A stretch of 47,364 nucleotides of DNA, taken from contig CALXFD010000014.1 of NCBI GenBank assembly GCA_944387495.1, positions 1 to 47,364 on the forward strand, read 5' to 3'. How positions within the stretch are numbered: position 1 is the stretch's first letter; each line of letters opens with the position of its first letter. Below the pieces are notes generated by a model. The model searched no databases. It saw nothing but the letters and a program-made list of their open reading frames with translations, and had not been told where the DNA came from. This document shows, piece after piece, positions 9,154 through 16,976 of the stretch. The translations under genes and the position numbers were made by a program. Source of the stretch: an uncultured Clostridia bacterium (lineage in GTDB: Bacteria; Bacillota; Clostridia; TANB77; CAG-508).

Positions 9154-11476
9154 TTAAATTATTTCTAAATTTGCATATTTTGCCATTAATCTTTTATGTC
9201 CTGCTTTATCAAAATTGATATCTACTTTTAAGTCTTCTCCTTCTGGTTCTACCATATTTATTGTACCTTCTCCAAATTTTTTATGGTATACTCTTACTCC
9301 TGCCTCATATTTTGATAAGTCTACTGTATTTTTAGCAGAGAGCTTTTTACCTAAACTATTTAAAAAGCTTTCTGCTGTTTTCCCAAATGAAATTCCTGAA
9401 CTATTACTATTTGTTGATTTAGTTGCCATTATTGGTTCTTTATCTGTTATTTTATATGTTTTTATATTTCCATTATCTTTACTTCCATATGTCCAGCTAT
9501 ATCCTGAATCTTTAAATATTTGAGATTTATTTGTTTCTTCTCCAAATACATCTTGATATCCCTCTAATAAATCTTCTGGTATTTCTTTTATAAATCTTGA
9601 TACTGGGTTATAACTTGTTGAACCAAATATTGTTCTTTGCTTACTACATGTTAAATATAAATGTTCTTTTGCTCTTGTTATTCCTACATAACATAAACGT
9701 CTTTCCTCTTCTAGTTCACTTGGTTCTGATATTGATTTATATCCAGGGAAAATTCCCTCTTCCATTCCTACTAAAAATACTACTGGAAATTCTAGTCCTT
9801 TTGCACTATGTAATGTCATTAGTGTTACTGAATCTTCTGTTTCTTCTACATTATCTAAGTCACTTGATAATGTTATTCCTTCTAGAAATTCGCTTAATGA
9901 ATTCTCGGCGAATTCTTCTTCAAATTCCATTGCTACTGTTAAAAATTCTTCTAGGTTTTCTATTCTATTTTCTGCTTCTATTGTATTTTCATTTTCTAGT
10001 GCTTTTGTATATCCTGTTTTCTTTAATGTATTTTTTATTAATTCAGATATTGTTAAATTATCTTTTTGTGATTTTAGTTCTTCTATCACATTTACAAATT
10101 CTCTTGAATTTAGGTAAACTCTATTTAATCCATAGATTTCCGCATTTTTTATAATTTCATACATTGGTATTCCATTTTCTTCTGATAATTGTTCAATTTT
10201 ATCTAAGCTTGTTTTTCCTATTCCTCTTTTTGGTTCGTTTATTATTCTTTTTAAGCTTAAATTATCTGAACCATTTTGTATTAATCTTAAATATGCAATT
10301 ATATCTTTTATTTCTTTTCTTTCATAGAATTTTAATCCACCTACTATTTTATATGGGATATTTTCTCTTCTAAAAATATCTTCTATTGCTCTTGATTGTG
10401 TATTCATTCTGTATAATATTGCAAAATCGGAATATTTATAATATTCTTCTCTTTTTAAGTGTTCTATTTGTGTTGCTATATATGTTCCTTCATCATATTC
10501 ATTTTCTGCTAAATACACACTTGGCAAATTTCCTTCTTCATTTTGTGTCCATAACTCTTTTTTATATTTTACTTCATTATTTTTTATTACTGCATTTGCT
10601 GCTTTTAGTATATTTCCAGTACATCTATAATTTTGTTCAAGTTTTATAATTTTTGTTCCAGGGAAATCTCTTTCAAAATTTAATATGTTTGAAATATCTG
10701 CTCCTCTAAAACTATATATTCCTTGGTCATTATCTCCAACAACTGTTATATTTCCGTTTTTTGATGCTAGTAATGTTACTAATGTAAATTGAGATTTATT
10801 TGTATCTTGATACTCATCTACTAGAACATATTTGAATTTATTTGAGTAATATTCTAATATATCTTGATTTTCTAGCAATATTTTTATTGTATAGTTTATT
10901 ATATCATCAAAATCTATTGCATTATTTTCTTTTAATCTTTTTTGATATAGTGCATATACTTCTGCAATTTTTTCTTTTCTAAAATCTCCCCCTGCTCTTA
11001 TTGTATATTGTTCTGGTTCTAACATTTCATTTTTTGCATTACTTATTTCTGATTGTACAGCTCTTTCATTAAATAGCTTATCATCTATTGCTAAATCTTT
11101 CATACATCCTTTTATTAGTGTTTTTTGGTCTGATGTATCAAATATTATAAATGAGCTATCAAATCCTATTCTATCTATAAATCTTCTTAATATACGTACA
11201 CATATTGAGTGGAATGTTCCCATCCATATATCTTTTGCCGCATCGCCTATTAGGTCTGCTATTCTTTGTTTCATTTCGTTTGCTGCTTTATTTGTAAATG
11301 TTATTGCTAAGATGTCCCATGGTTTGGCATCTTTTTCTCCTATTATATATGCAATTTTATGTGTTAAAACTTTTGTTTTTCCACTTCCTGCACCGAGCAA
11401 TTACTAAGCATGGGCCTTCTGTGTTTACTACGGCTTCATATTGTTTATCATTTAATCCTTTTAATATATCTTGCAT
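9154..11476 (-). CDS. pcrA: ATP-dependent DNA helicase PcrA/UvrD, read through a +1 shift at CGG
   Basis: PcrA is an SF1A helicase for repair and for clearing conflicts on DNA, and is essential in Bacillus subtilis. The frame opens at ATG 11476, after GGAGAG, with 27 codons ending PCLVIA, then meets CGG at 11393-11395. In the zero frame it stops after 12 more codons. Skipping the C gives GAGSGKT, the rest of Walker A, and 746 codons of complete helicase: VDEYQDT, VVGDNDQGIYSFRGA, LEQNYR, MTLHSAKGLEFPVVFL, CYVGITRAKEHLYL and a C-terminal Tudor-like tail. The total is 773 residues, normal for PcrA. The part before the shift is also typical (LKGLNDKQYEAV), so nothing else is missing. A single-base sequencing error could look the same, but see the other CGG sites. 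Confidence 0.9.
11393..11395 (-). other. CGG +1 frameshift site in pcrA (Walker A)
   Basis: The zero frame reads ATT GCT CGG TGC AGG. Dropping one C gives ATT GCT GGT GCA GGA, that is I-A-G-A-G, the exact Walker A start of UvrD-type helicases. The extra base lies between residues 1 and 2 of the A/GxxxxGKT motif. Both flanking frames are open and clearly homologous to PcrA. Confidence 0.85.
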
Positions 11477-11537
11477 TTTTCTCTCCTTTTTGTTTTCTGT
11501 TTTTTCAAAACTCTGTTTGTATTTTATTATATATTAT

Positions 11538-11566
11538 AAAAAAAAGCAAGGGAAATTTGCTTTTTT
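11538..11566 (-). terminator. Terminator of the M29 aminopeptidase gene
   Basis: On the minus strand the arms AAAAAAGCAA and TTGCTTTTTT pair around a short loop and are followed by a run of eight T. It begins 18 bases downstream of the aminopeptidase stop codon. Confidence 0.8.
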
Positions 11567-11583
11567 AAATTTAATTTTTTCGC

Positions 11584-12702
11584 TTATATTAAGTTTTCTG
11601 GATTTAATGATTTTAGTTCATCTAAAACAAAAATGCCATCTTTTCTTATTAGTACATCATCAAACCATATTTCTCCTCCACCATATTCTGATGTTTGTAT
11701 ATTAACTATATCCCAATGAATACTTGAACTGTTGCCATTATTACTTTCTTCTAAACTATCTCCTGGTGTAAAATGAAAACTACCTTTTATTTTTTCGTCA
11801 AATAAAGTATCTCCTATTGGCTTTTCTATATATGGATTTAATCCAATAGCAAATTCTCCAATATATCTACTTCCTTCATCTGTATCTAAAATTTCATTAA
11901 GTTCTTTGGTTTTATTTGAAGTTGCTTTAATAATTTTTCCATCTTTAAATTCAAATCTAATATTATTAAATAATACACCATTATATCTTGATTCAGTATT
12001 ATATGTTATATATCCATTAACACTTGTTTTAACTGGCGCTGTTGCCACCTCTCCATCTGGTATATTAAATGTTCCCATATATTTTTCAGCTGGTATTCCT
12101 TCTATGCTAAAAGTTAAGTCTGTTTCTTCACCTTTTATATGCACATTTTTTGTTTTATTCATTAATTCAACTAAATTATCCATAGCTTTTGACATTTTAT
12201 CATAGTCTAATGTACAAACATTAAAATAAAAGTCTTCAAAATCTTCTGTACTCATATTACTCATCTGAGCCATTGAAGCATTTGGATATCTTAATATGCA
12301 CCATTTCGTATTTTTTACTCTTTCTTCAAAATGTACAGGCAAAGTATAAAGTTTATTATACATTTCCATTTTTTCTTTTGTTATTCCATTTAACTCTGCG
12401 GTGTTTGCATTTGCTCTTATTCCAATATATGCATCCATATCTTTCATTTTTTGTAAGTCATGTTTTGCATAAATTTCTATTTGTTCTTCTGTTGAATTTA
12501 TAAGCATTTCTCTTAATATTTTATAATCTATAATATTAAAAAATGGTAATGCACCGATGTTTTCTGCTTGTTTTATCAACTCTTTCCCTAATGGAATTGC
12601 ATCTACTCCAATTATTTCTATTAATATTTTTTCACCTTTTTGCAGATTGATAGAATAATTTAATAAATTATTAGCTAATTTTTCTATTCTTAAATCCTTC
12701 AC
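11584..12702 (-). CDS. M29 family metal-dependent aminopeptidase
   Basis: This cytoplasmic leucyl-type aminopeptidase removes N-terminal residues using two metal ions. The 372-residue product matches AmpS/PepS-type proteins: DLRIEKLANNLLNYSINLQKGEKILI at the start, the metal-site stretch NIPDGEVATAPVKTSVNGYITYN (about 210-235) and GEFAIGLNPYI with SSSIHWDIVN near the end, which carry further ligands. A GGTGATAA stretch precedes the ATG. It lies alone between pcrA and the RhuM gene and has its own terminator. Confidence 0.9.
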   Translation of the reverse strand: MKDLRIEKLANNLLNYSINLQKGEKILIEIIGVDAIPLGKELIKQAENIGALPFFNIIDYKILREMLINSTEEQIEIYAKHDLQKMKDMDAYIGIRANANTAELNGITKEKMEMYNKLYTLPVHFEERVKNTKWCILRYPNASMAQMSNMSTEDFEDFYFNVCTLDYDKMSKAMDNLVELMNKTKNVHIKGEETDLTFSIEGIPAEKYMGTFNIPDGEVATAPVKTSVNGYITYNTESRYNGVLFNNIRFEFKDGKIIKATSNKTKELNEILDTDEGSRYIGEFAIGLNPYIEKPIGDTLFDEKIKGSFHFTPGDSLEESNNGNSSSIHWDIVNIQTSEYGGGEIWFDDVLIRKDGIFVLDELKSLNPENLI

Positions 12703-12738
12703 TATTTATCACCTCTTACATATCATTTATAACATTAT

Positions 12739-13761
12739 TTAAACTTCTTGTCCACTTTCTAACTTCTTTGTTTCTTTTAATAGTTCATCAAAATCAGATA
12801 TATATTCTTTATCTTGTATAACCCTATATTTTTTATATTCATCTAATGCAAGCTTGTCTGCTATTTCTCTCTTTATTTTTCCATTATCTTTTAAAATATT
12901 ATATTCATTAATTTTTAAGAATACCTCTAATTTATCTTTCCATTCTTGCATTGAAATAATTCTACCTAACTTTACTTGTCTTTCTGCATAGTCTAAATAC
13001 ATTGATACTAAATTATTTAATTCTGTAATTTCTTCTTGTGATAAATAATTTTTTGCTACTGTAACATCTGTTTCTAATATTTTTCCATCTGGTGCATTCT
13101 TCCAAGTAGTTAGCCCCATATTTTCTTTTTTACTATCTACTCTATTATAAATTATCTCTGGAGCAGTCATTCCTGTAATTGCATAATGTAATTTGTTTTG
13201 AACATTTTTATAAAATTCTTGTGTTGTTTCACTATTTTTATCATAATCATAGCTACATTCTTTATATATATCTGTTATTTTTTGATAAAATCTTCTTTCA
13301 CTTGCTCTAATTTCTTTTATTTTAACTAATAACTCATCAAAATAGTCTTTTCCAAATTTTGGTCCGTTTTTTAAGAACTCACTATTAACAACAAATCCCT
13401 TTTTTATATATTCTTTTAGTGTTTTTGTTGCCCAAATTCTAAAATCTGTTGCTTCTTTCGAGTTTACTCTATAACCAACTGCTATAATAGCATCTAGGCT
13501 ATAAAAATTAGTATTATATTTTTTTCCGTCTGAAGCAGTTACTCTAATTTTTTGAGTAACTGAATCTTGTTCTAATTCCTTCGATTTAAAAATATTTTGC
13601 AAATGATATGTAATATTATTTTCTGCCACATTAAATAATTTTGCCATTGATTTTTGAGTTAACCAAAAATCTTCTTCATTATATAAAACTTCTACCGATA
13701 TATTTTTATTGTTCTGACTTTGGTATATGATTAAATCTTTTAAACTTTCTATATTATTCAA
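12739..13761 (-). CDS. RhuM-family virulence/accessory protein
   Basis: The 340-residue product matches the RhuM family (Salmonella pathogenicity island RhuM and many mobile-element homologues): VEVLYNEEDFWLTQKSMAKLFNVAENNITYHLQNIFKSKEL, then NFYSLDAIIAVGYRVNSKEATDFRIWATKTLKEYIKKGF. The N-terminal part looks like a helix-turn-helix DNA-binding module. Biochemical function is not established. The start is TTG, 9 bases after GGAGG. RhuM genes are typical accessory cargo, and this one lies just outside the serine-recombinase element. Confidence 0.88.
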   Translation of the reverse strand: MNNIESLKDLIIYQSQNNKNISVEVLYNEEDFWLTQKSMAKLFNVAENNITYHLQNIFKSKELEQDSVTQKIRVTASDGKKYNTNFYSLDAIIAVGYRVNSKEATDFRIWATKTLKEYIKKGFVVNSEFLKNGPKFGKDYFDELLVKIKEIRASERRFYQKITDIYKECSYDYDKNSETTQEFYKNVQNKLHYAITGMTAPEIIYNRVDSKKENMGLTTWKNAPDGKILETDVTVAKNYLSQEEITELNNLVSMYLDYAERQVKLGRIISMQEWKDKLEVFLKINEYNILKDNGKIKREIADKLALDEYKKYRVIQDKEYISDFDELLKETKKLESGQEV

Positions 13762-14030
13762 AATTAATTTCCTCCTCTATTTATTTAAGTTGTGTTCAAA
13801 CCTTTGTTTGTATTTTATAAAATTTTAAATTAATTGTCAATAATTTTTGTTAATTTACAGAAAAAAAGAGTAAATCTAATTTTATTATTAGTCATTTATA
13901 TTTTCACTAGCAATATATGGAAGCTGTCTGTTTTTTTCTTGACTCCTTTTGAATTATCTGTTATATTATTCTTAACTTAATAATTTTATAGTATAGTTTA
14001 TATACTTTTCATCCTAAAAGGAGGCACTTT

Positions 14031-14192
14031 ATGAAAGACATCATCATGATTATTTTATGTGTTATTAGTCTTGCTCTTGTAATATTTGTGGCCATTTCTG
14101 ATTCTATCAGATCTGGTGCTCATATTGCCATAATATTAGGATGCTGTTTATCAGCACTTGATGCTATTATCAATTACACAAATAAAGACTAA
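14031..14192 (+). CDS. Small hydrophobic protein, 53 residues
   Basis: The ATG at 14031 follows a strong AAAGGAGG site. The peptide is mostly membrane-embedded, with one or two segments (MIILCVISLALVIFVA, then IAIILGCCLSALDAIIN) and a soluble tail NYTNKD. I recognise no family. It is the only plus-strand gene between mecA and signal peptidase I and is followed by a GC-containing hairpin. It could be a small stress or signalling membrane protein or a toxin-like peptide; neither is shown. Confidence 0.65.
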   Translation: MKDIIMIILCVISLALVIFVAISDSIRSGAHIAIILGCCLSALDAIINYTNKD

Positions 14193-14198
14193 ATAACT

Positions 14199-14221
14199 AA
14201 AGCCTCTTTTTGGGGGGCTTT
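14199..14221 (+). terminator. Hairpin after the 53-residue gene
   Basis: AAAGCCTC-type and GGGGCTTT arms (14199-14206 and 14214-14221, one G-T pair) are followed by a short T/A stretch, 7 bases after the stop codon. It is a modest intrinsic terminator. Confidence 0.55.
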
Positions 14222-14288
14222 TAAATAACGTCTCCTTTTTATTTTGTATATTTTTAATAGTATTTACGTCACTTACAATTTTTTATAT

Positions 14289-14366
14289 TTACCATAGCTT
14301 AAAGATATCGATATTTTTATCTCCAAATTTCCCTTGTGTGCAAAAATTAGCATTTATCTTTTTCAT
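14289..14366 (-). CDS. Possible 25-residue peptide gene
   Basis: The frame MKKINANFCTQGKFGDKNI... ends at TAA 14289 and starts at an ATG eight bases after AGGAG. The good ribosome binding site is the only strong evidence. It contains a single Cys. It could be a signalling peptide or just chance; no family is recognised. It lies in the otherwise empty stretch between the 53-residue gene and the ZIP 3' fragment. Confidence 0.3.
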   Translation of the reverse strand: MKKINANFCTQGKFGDKNIDIFKLW

Positions 14367-14545
14367 CTCTACTTCTCCTTTTTCATTTACTGTTTGATTA
14401 ATAATTATCTATAAGTTCTTTTATTCTGCACTACATTGGCTTATTCGTCAAGAATTTTATTAGATTCTTTTAAAATTGTAGATTGGTACCGTTTCGAAAG
14501 TTTTTTATCTAAATTCCATAAAATTGTTCTATTATTCCCTATTAA
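14367..14545 (-). pseudogene. Possible decayed coding remnant
   Basis: On the minus strand one frame reads NRTILWNLDKKLSK, CGG at 14489-14491, YQSTILKESNKILDE, then TAA, and continues ANVVQNKRTYR before a second stop. It has no start codon or ribosome binding site and at least one in-frame stop, so it is at best a relic. It matters because it is the one stretch where an in-frame CGG might once have stood for arginine. No family is recognised. Confidence 0.25.
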
Positions 14546-14648
14546 CTACTGTATAAGCATTGCAAACATGCCTAGTAAAAATCCTCCTATATTCCCTATT
14601 GCTGTTATTCTTCCATGGTACAATCTATTAGCTTCTGGGATTAATTCT

Positions 14649-14651
14649 CCG
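14649..14651 (-). other. CGG +1 frameshift site in the ZIP transporter
   Basis: The zero frame is GTA TCT CGG AGA ATT. Dropping one C gives GTA TCT GGA GAA TTA ATC CCA GAA, that is V-S-G-E-L-I-P-E, the conserved GELIPEA motif of ZIP proteins. Thirty-four further sense codons follow before TAG. Confidence 0.82.
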
Positions 14652-14838
14652 AGATACTATGTATAGCATTGCTCCTGCTGCAAAGCTTAGGCATATTGCT
14701 ATTATTTGTTCTGATATTGTTCCTATTATTGCTCCAAAAAATGCTCCTATTCCTGTGGTTACTCCTGATAATATCACATAGTATAATACTTTTGTTTTTT
14801 TCATTCCACCATTTTTCATTGGAACTGCCATTGATATT

Positions 14839-14847
14839 CCTTCTGGT
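14839..14847. other. Left attachment-site core of the element
   Basis: CCTTCTGGT on the plus strand (ACCAGAAGG on the coding strand) marks the boundary between the ZIP 3' fragment and the element. The same nine bases occur at 19452-19460. Immediately inside, TTGATTCTGATTTAGACAGT is an imperfect inverted copy of the sequence inside the other end. Confidence 0.85.
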
Positions 14848-14971
14848 TGATTCTGATTTAGACAGTTATTTCAATTTTTCGAATAACTGAACTTTATTTT
14901 AATTCTTAGTTATTCTGTATTTTTTTATTTTCATGATTTTTTGTATCTTTATTTGTATTTTTTCAATATTT

Positions 14972-15004
14972 TTTGAACTATTCAAATTTTTTGAATAGTT
15001 CAAA
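14972..15004. repeat. Perfect hairpin downstream of the RNA-ligase-like gene
   Basis: TTTGAACTATTCAA (14972-14985) pairs with TTGAATAGTTCAAA (14991-15004). A T-run follows on the plus strand only, so it would stop transcription entering the element from the left. It may also protect the 3' end of the minus-strand transcript, whose stop is at 15024. Confidence 0.65.
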
Positions 15005-15023
15005 TTTTTTTCTATCTTTTAAT

Positions 15024-15615
15024 CTAATTTTTACTATCCTTTTTATTTTTTTTCCAAGCAAAGCCAAAATCACTTCTTTTTATTTTACACATTTCTCCAT
15101 TGCCACGATAAAAAACAATTCCTTCTATATAATGATTTTCAAGATATTGTTTTATTCCTTCATAATCCCTTGGTACATTTTCTAATATTCTCTTTCCGTG
15201 TTTCTCTAAAATATCTGTATCTATATTATATGGATTTCCATTTATATGTTTTCCAATTAATTCATAAGTTCCCTCCTCTAAATTATCATTTTTTTGTCTT
15301 TCAAATGCTTCTAAATAATATTTAGCATTTGGGTCATTTTCAGTACATAAAAGCCAATGTGGAAAATGTCCTGTTATTGGGTCAGGTGCCTCTTGGCAAG
15401 GAATTGCACCTTGTGGTAGAGTTCTTCCTTTTTTATAATCATATCTTCTATAAATTTTTCCATTCCTTATTAAACAACATGTCCCATCTATTTTTTCTGT
15501 TGCAAAGCCTTCTCCGGTCTAATACCCATTGACATTCAGGTTCTACTTCATTTAAACATTTGGCTATTTTATGATTTTCAAATTGTCTTTTGAAAAGTGT
15601 TTTCATTTTTTTCAT
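15024..15615 (-). CDS. RNA-ligase-like nucleotidyltransferase, read through a +1 shift at CGG
   Basis: Thirty-three codons from ATG 15615 (after AGGAG) end CQWVLD at CGG 15514-15516. Skipping the C continues GEGFATEKIDGTCCLIRNGKI and 163 codons in all to TAG 15024, total 196 residues. ATEKIDGT carries the KxDG motif with the lysine that accepts AMP in the covalent nucleotidyltransferases (RNA and DNA ligases). GTYELIGKHING and YIEGIVFYRGNGEMCKIKRSDF fit the later ligase motifs, including the lysines of motif V. In the zero frame it stops 21 codons after the CGG. It probably seals or repairs RNA. As element cargo it could repair host tRNA damaged by nucleases, which is inference. Confidence 0.75.
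15514..15516 (-). other. CGG +1 frameshift site in the RNA-ligase-like gene
   Basis: The zero frame is TTA GAC CGG AGA AGG. Dropping one C gives TTA GAC GGA GAA GGC TTT GCA ACA GAA AAA ATA GAT GGG, that is L-D-G-E-G-F-A-T-E-K-I-D-G, the adenylation motif region. Both parts fit one ligase-like protein. Confidence 0.82.
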
Positions 15616-15658
15616 ATATTACTATCGCTCCTTTTTAAGTGTACTAGCTATTATAATT

Positions 15659-16867
15659 TTATTTATTTACGTCTAGTAGCCAATCTATTATATTTTTATG
15701 TATAATTCCATTTTGAGAAAAATCAGTTTTATCCATAGAAAGCACATATTTAGGATAATTATCATTTATTGTTTTATATGCTCCAAATTCCCTCTCTATT
15801 ACTCTTGCATCATTTAGTAAATATGCTACTTGAAAATATTTTTTTTCACCACTCTTTGTAGCCATAAAATCAATTTCCCCTGGATTTAATTTTCCAATAT
15901 ATACTTCATATCCTCTCGCCAATAATTCATTAAATACAACATTTTCTATTGCAAAACTCTTATTTATTTCGAAATTGTTGTTTTTTATTTGTGCAATTCC
16001 TAAATCTGTCATATAGTATTTATTTAAAGTTTTTAATATTGCTTTTCCGTGAATGTCATATCTATATATTTTTTGAACTATTAATGCTTTGCATAATGCG
16101 TCAAGATATGTATATAATGTTTCGGTTGAAATTATTCTACCTTCGTTTTTTAGATAACCAATTATATTGTTAGCTGAAAACTCTCTTCCTGTTATATCAA
16201 TTAAATATTGAAGTATTAAATTAAATAATGTAATATCTTTTAATCCTAATCTTTCTACAACGTCTCGTAATATGATTGAATCGAACACACTATGTAAATA
16301 ATCCTTAATATTTACTTCATCTGTAAATTGAACTCTATTAGGTAGCCCTCCCCATTTTAGATAATCCCAAAAACTTTCTTCATTTTTCGGGTCATTTCCT
16401 GTTAACTCAATATACTCTTTAAAAGTTAATGGATAAATATTGAAAAGTACATATCTGCCTGATAATACAGTAGAAAGCTCATTTGATAATAATTTGCTAT
16501 TAGAACCCGTAATAAATATACTAATATTTTCTAGAGACGCTCTTAAAGAATTTACTACTACTTCAAATTTTTTAACATTCTGTATTTCGTCCAAAAAGAC
16601 ATAATATTTTTTATCATCATGTATTTTTTCTTTAATATAGTAATTTAATTTTTTATAGTCCTTTAATTCTTCAAATTCTACAAGTTCAAAGTTTATATAT
16701 AATATATGATTTTCTTGAACTCCTTTCTCTTTTATTTCATTCATTATCTGCTTTAATATTACTGATTTTCCACATCTTCTTATTCCAACTAGTATTTTTA
16801 TTAAGTCACTATCATAAAATCCTCTGATTCTACTTAAATAAATTTCTCTTTTTAACATTTCAATCAC
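15659..16867 (-). CDS. AAA-type ATPase of the DUF4143 kind
   Basis: This 402-residue ATPase belongs to the large family with an N-terminal AAA domain and a C-terminal DUF4143/nuclease-like domain. Walker A is KILVGIRRCGKSVILKQ (about 25-41) and Walker B is YYVFLDEIQNV (about 92-102). A sensor FITGSNSKLLSNELSTVLSGRY and the typical LTFKEY follow. The C-terminal part has PGEIDFMATKSGEKKYFQVAY, a restriction-endonuclease-like signature (D and Q/E..K). Function is generally unknown; members are common near mobile and defence genes. It lies inside the element, between the ligase and the recombinase. Unlike pcrA, its Walker A has no CGG interruption. Confidence 0.85.
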   Translation of the reverse strand: MIEMLKREIYLSRIRGFYDSDLIKILVGIRRCGKSVILKQIMNEIKEKGVQENHILYINFELVEFEELKDYKKLNYYIKEKIHDDKKYYVFLDEIQNVKKFEVVVNSLRASLENISIFITGSNSKLLSNELSTVLSGRYVLFNIYPLTFKEYIELTGNDPKNEESFWDYLKWGGLPNRVQFTDEVNIKDYLHSVFDSIILRDVVERLGLKDITLFNLILQYLIDITGREFSANNIIGYLKNEGRIISTETLYTYLDALCKALIVQKIYRYDIHGKAILKTLNKYYMTDLGIAQIKNNNFEINKSFAIENVVFNELLARGYEVYIGKLNPGEIDFMATKSGEKKYFQVAYLLNDARVIEREFGAYKTINDNYPKYVLSMDKTDFSQNGIIHKNIIDWLLDVNK

Positions 16868-16976
16868 CTATATTGATTATACTGTACTATTATTTTTTTG
16901 TCAAGTTATTTTGTTTATTCAAAATAACTTTTATTTTGTCATCTATTGTTTTGTTTTGTCAAAATTATTTATACTA

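Larger units (their letters stand above)
14546..14847 (-). pseudogene. ZIP-family metal transporter, C-terminal fragment, with a CGG +1 site
   Basis: This is the 3' part of the ZIP gene interrupted by the element. From the junction it reads PEG-ISMAVPMKNGGMKKTKVLYYVILSG, then membrane segments to FAAGAMLYIVS, then CGG at 14649-14651. In the zero frame it stops seven codons after that. With one C skipped it continues GELIPEANRLYHGRITAIGNIGG and ends MFAMLIQ at TAG 14546, the typical ZIP C-terminus. Joining this fragment to 19452-19912 gives exactly 250 residues in frame when the C is omitted. Excision of the element would therefore rebuild a complete transporter. Confidence 0.85.

Noticed and set aside
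6090..12702. CGG triplets such as those in AAC GGA, TAC GGA, GCG GAA and CAC GGC across intact genes
   Set aside because: They are out of frame and the genes are intact. They show that the DNA triplet alone is harmless and that only the in-frame codon matters.
14489..14491. An in-frame CGG in the relic at 14367-14545 that could be read as arginine
   Set aside because: The relic has no start, has an in-frame TAA and matches no family I know, so it does not count as a translated use of CGG. It is the one possible exception I found.
14436..14666. A 76-residue open frame on the plus strand
   Set aside because: It is antisense to the ZIP 3' fragment and the relic beside it, has no ribosome binding site, and matches nothing.
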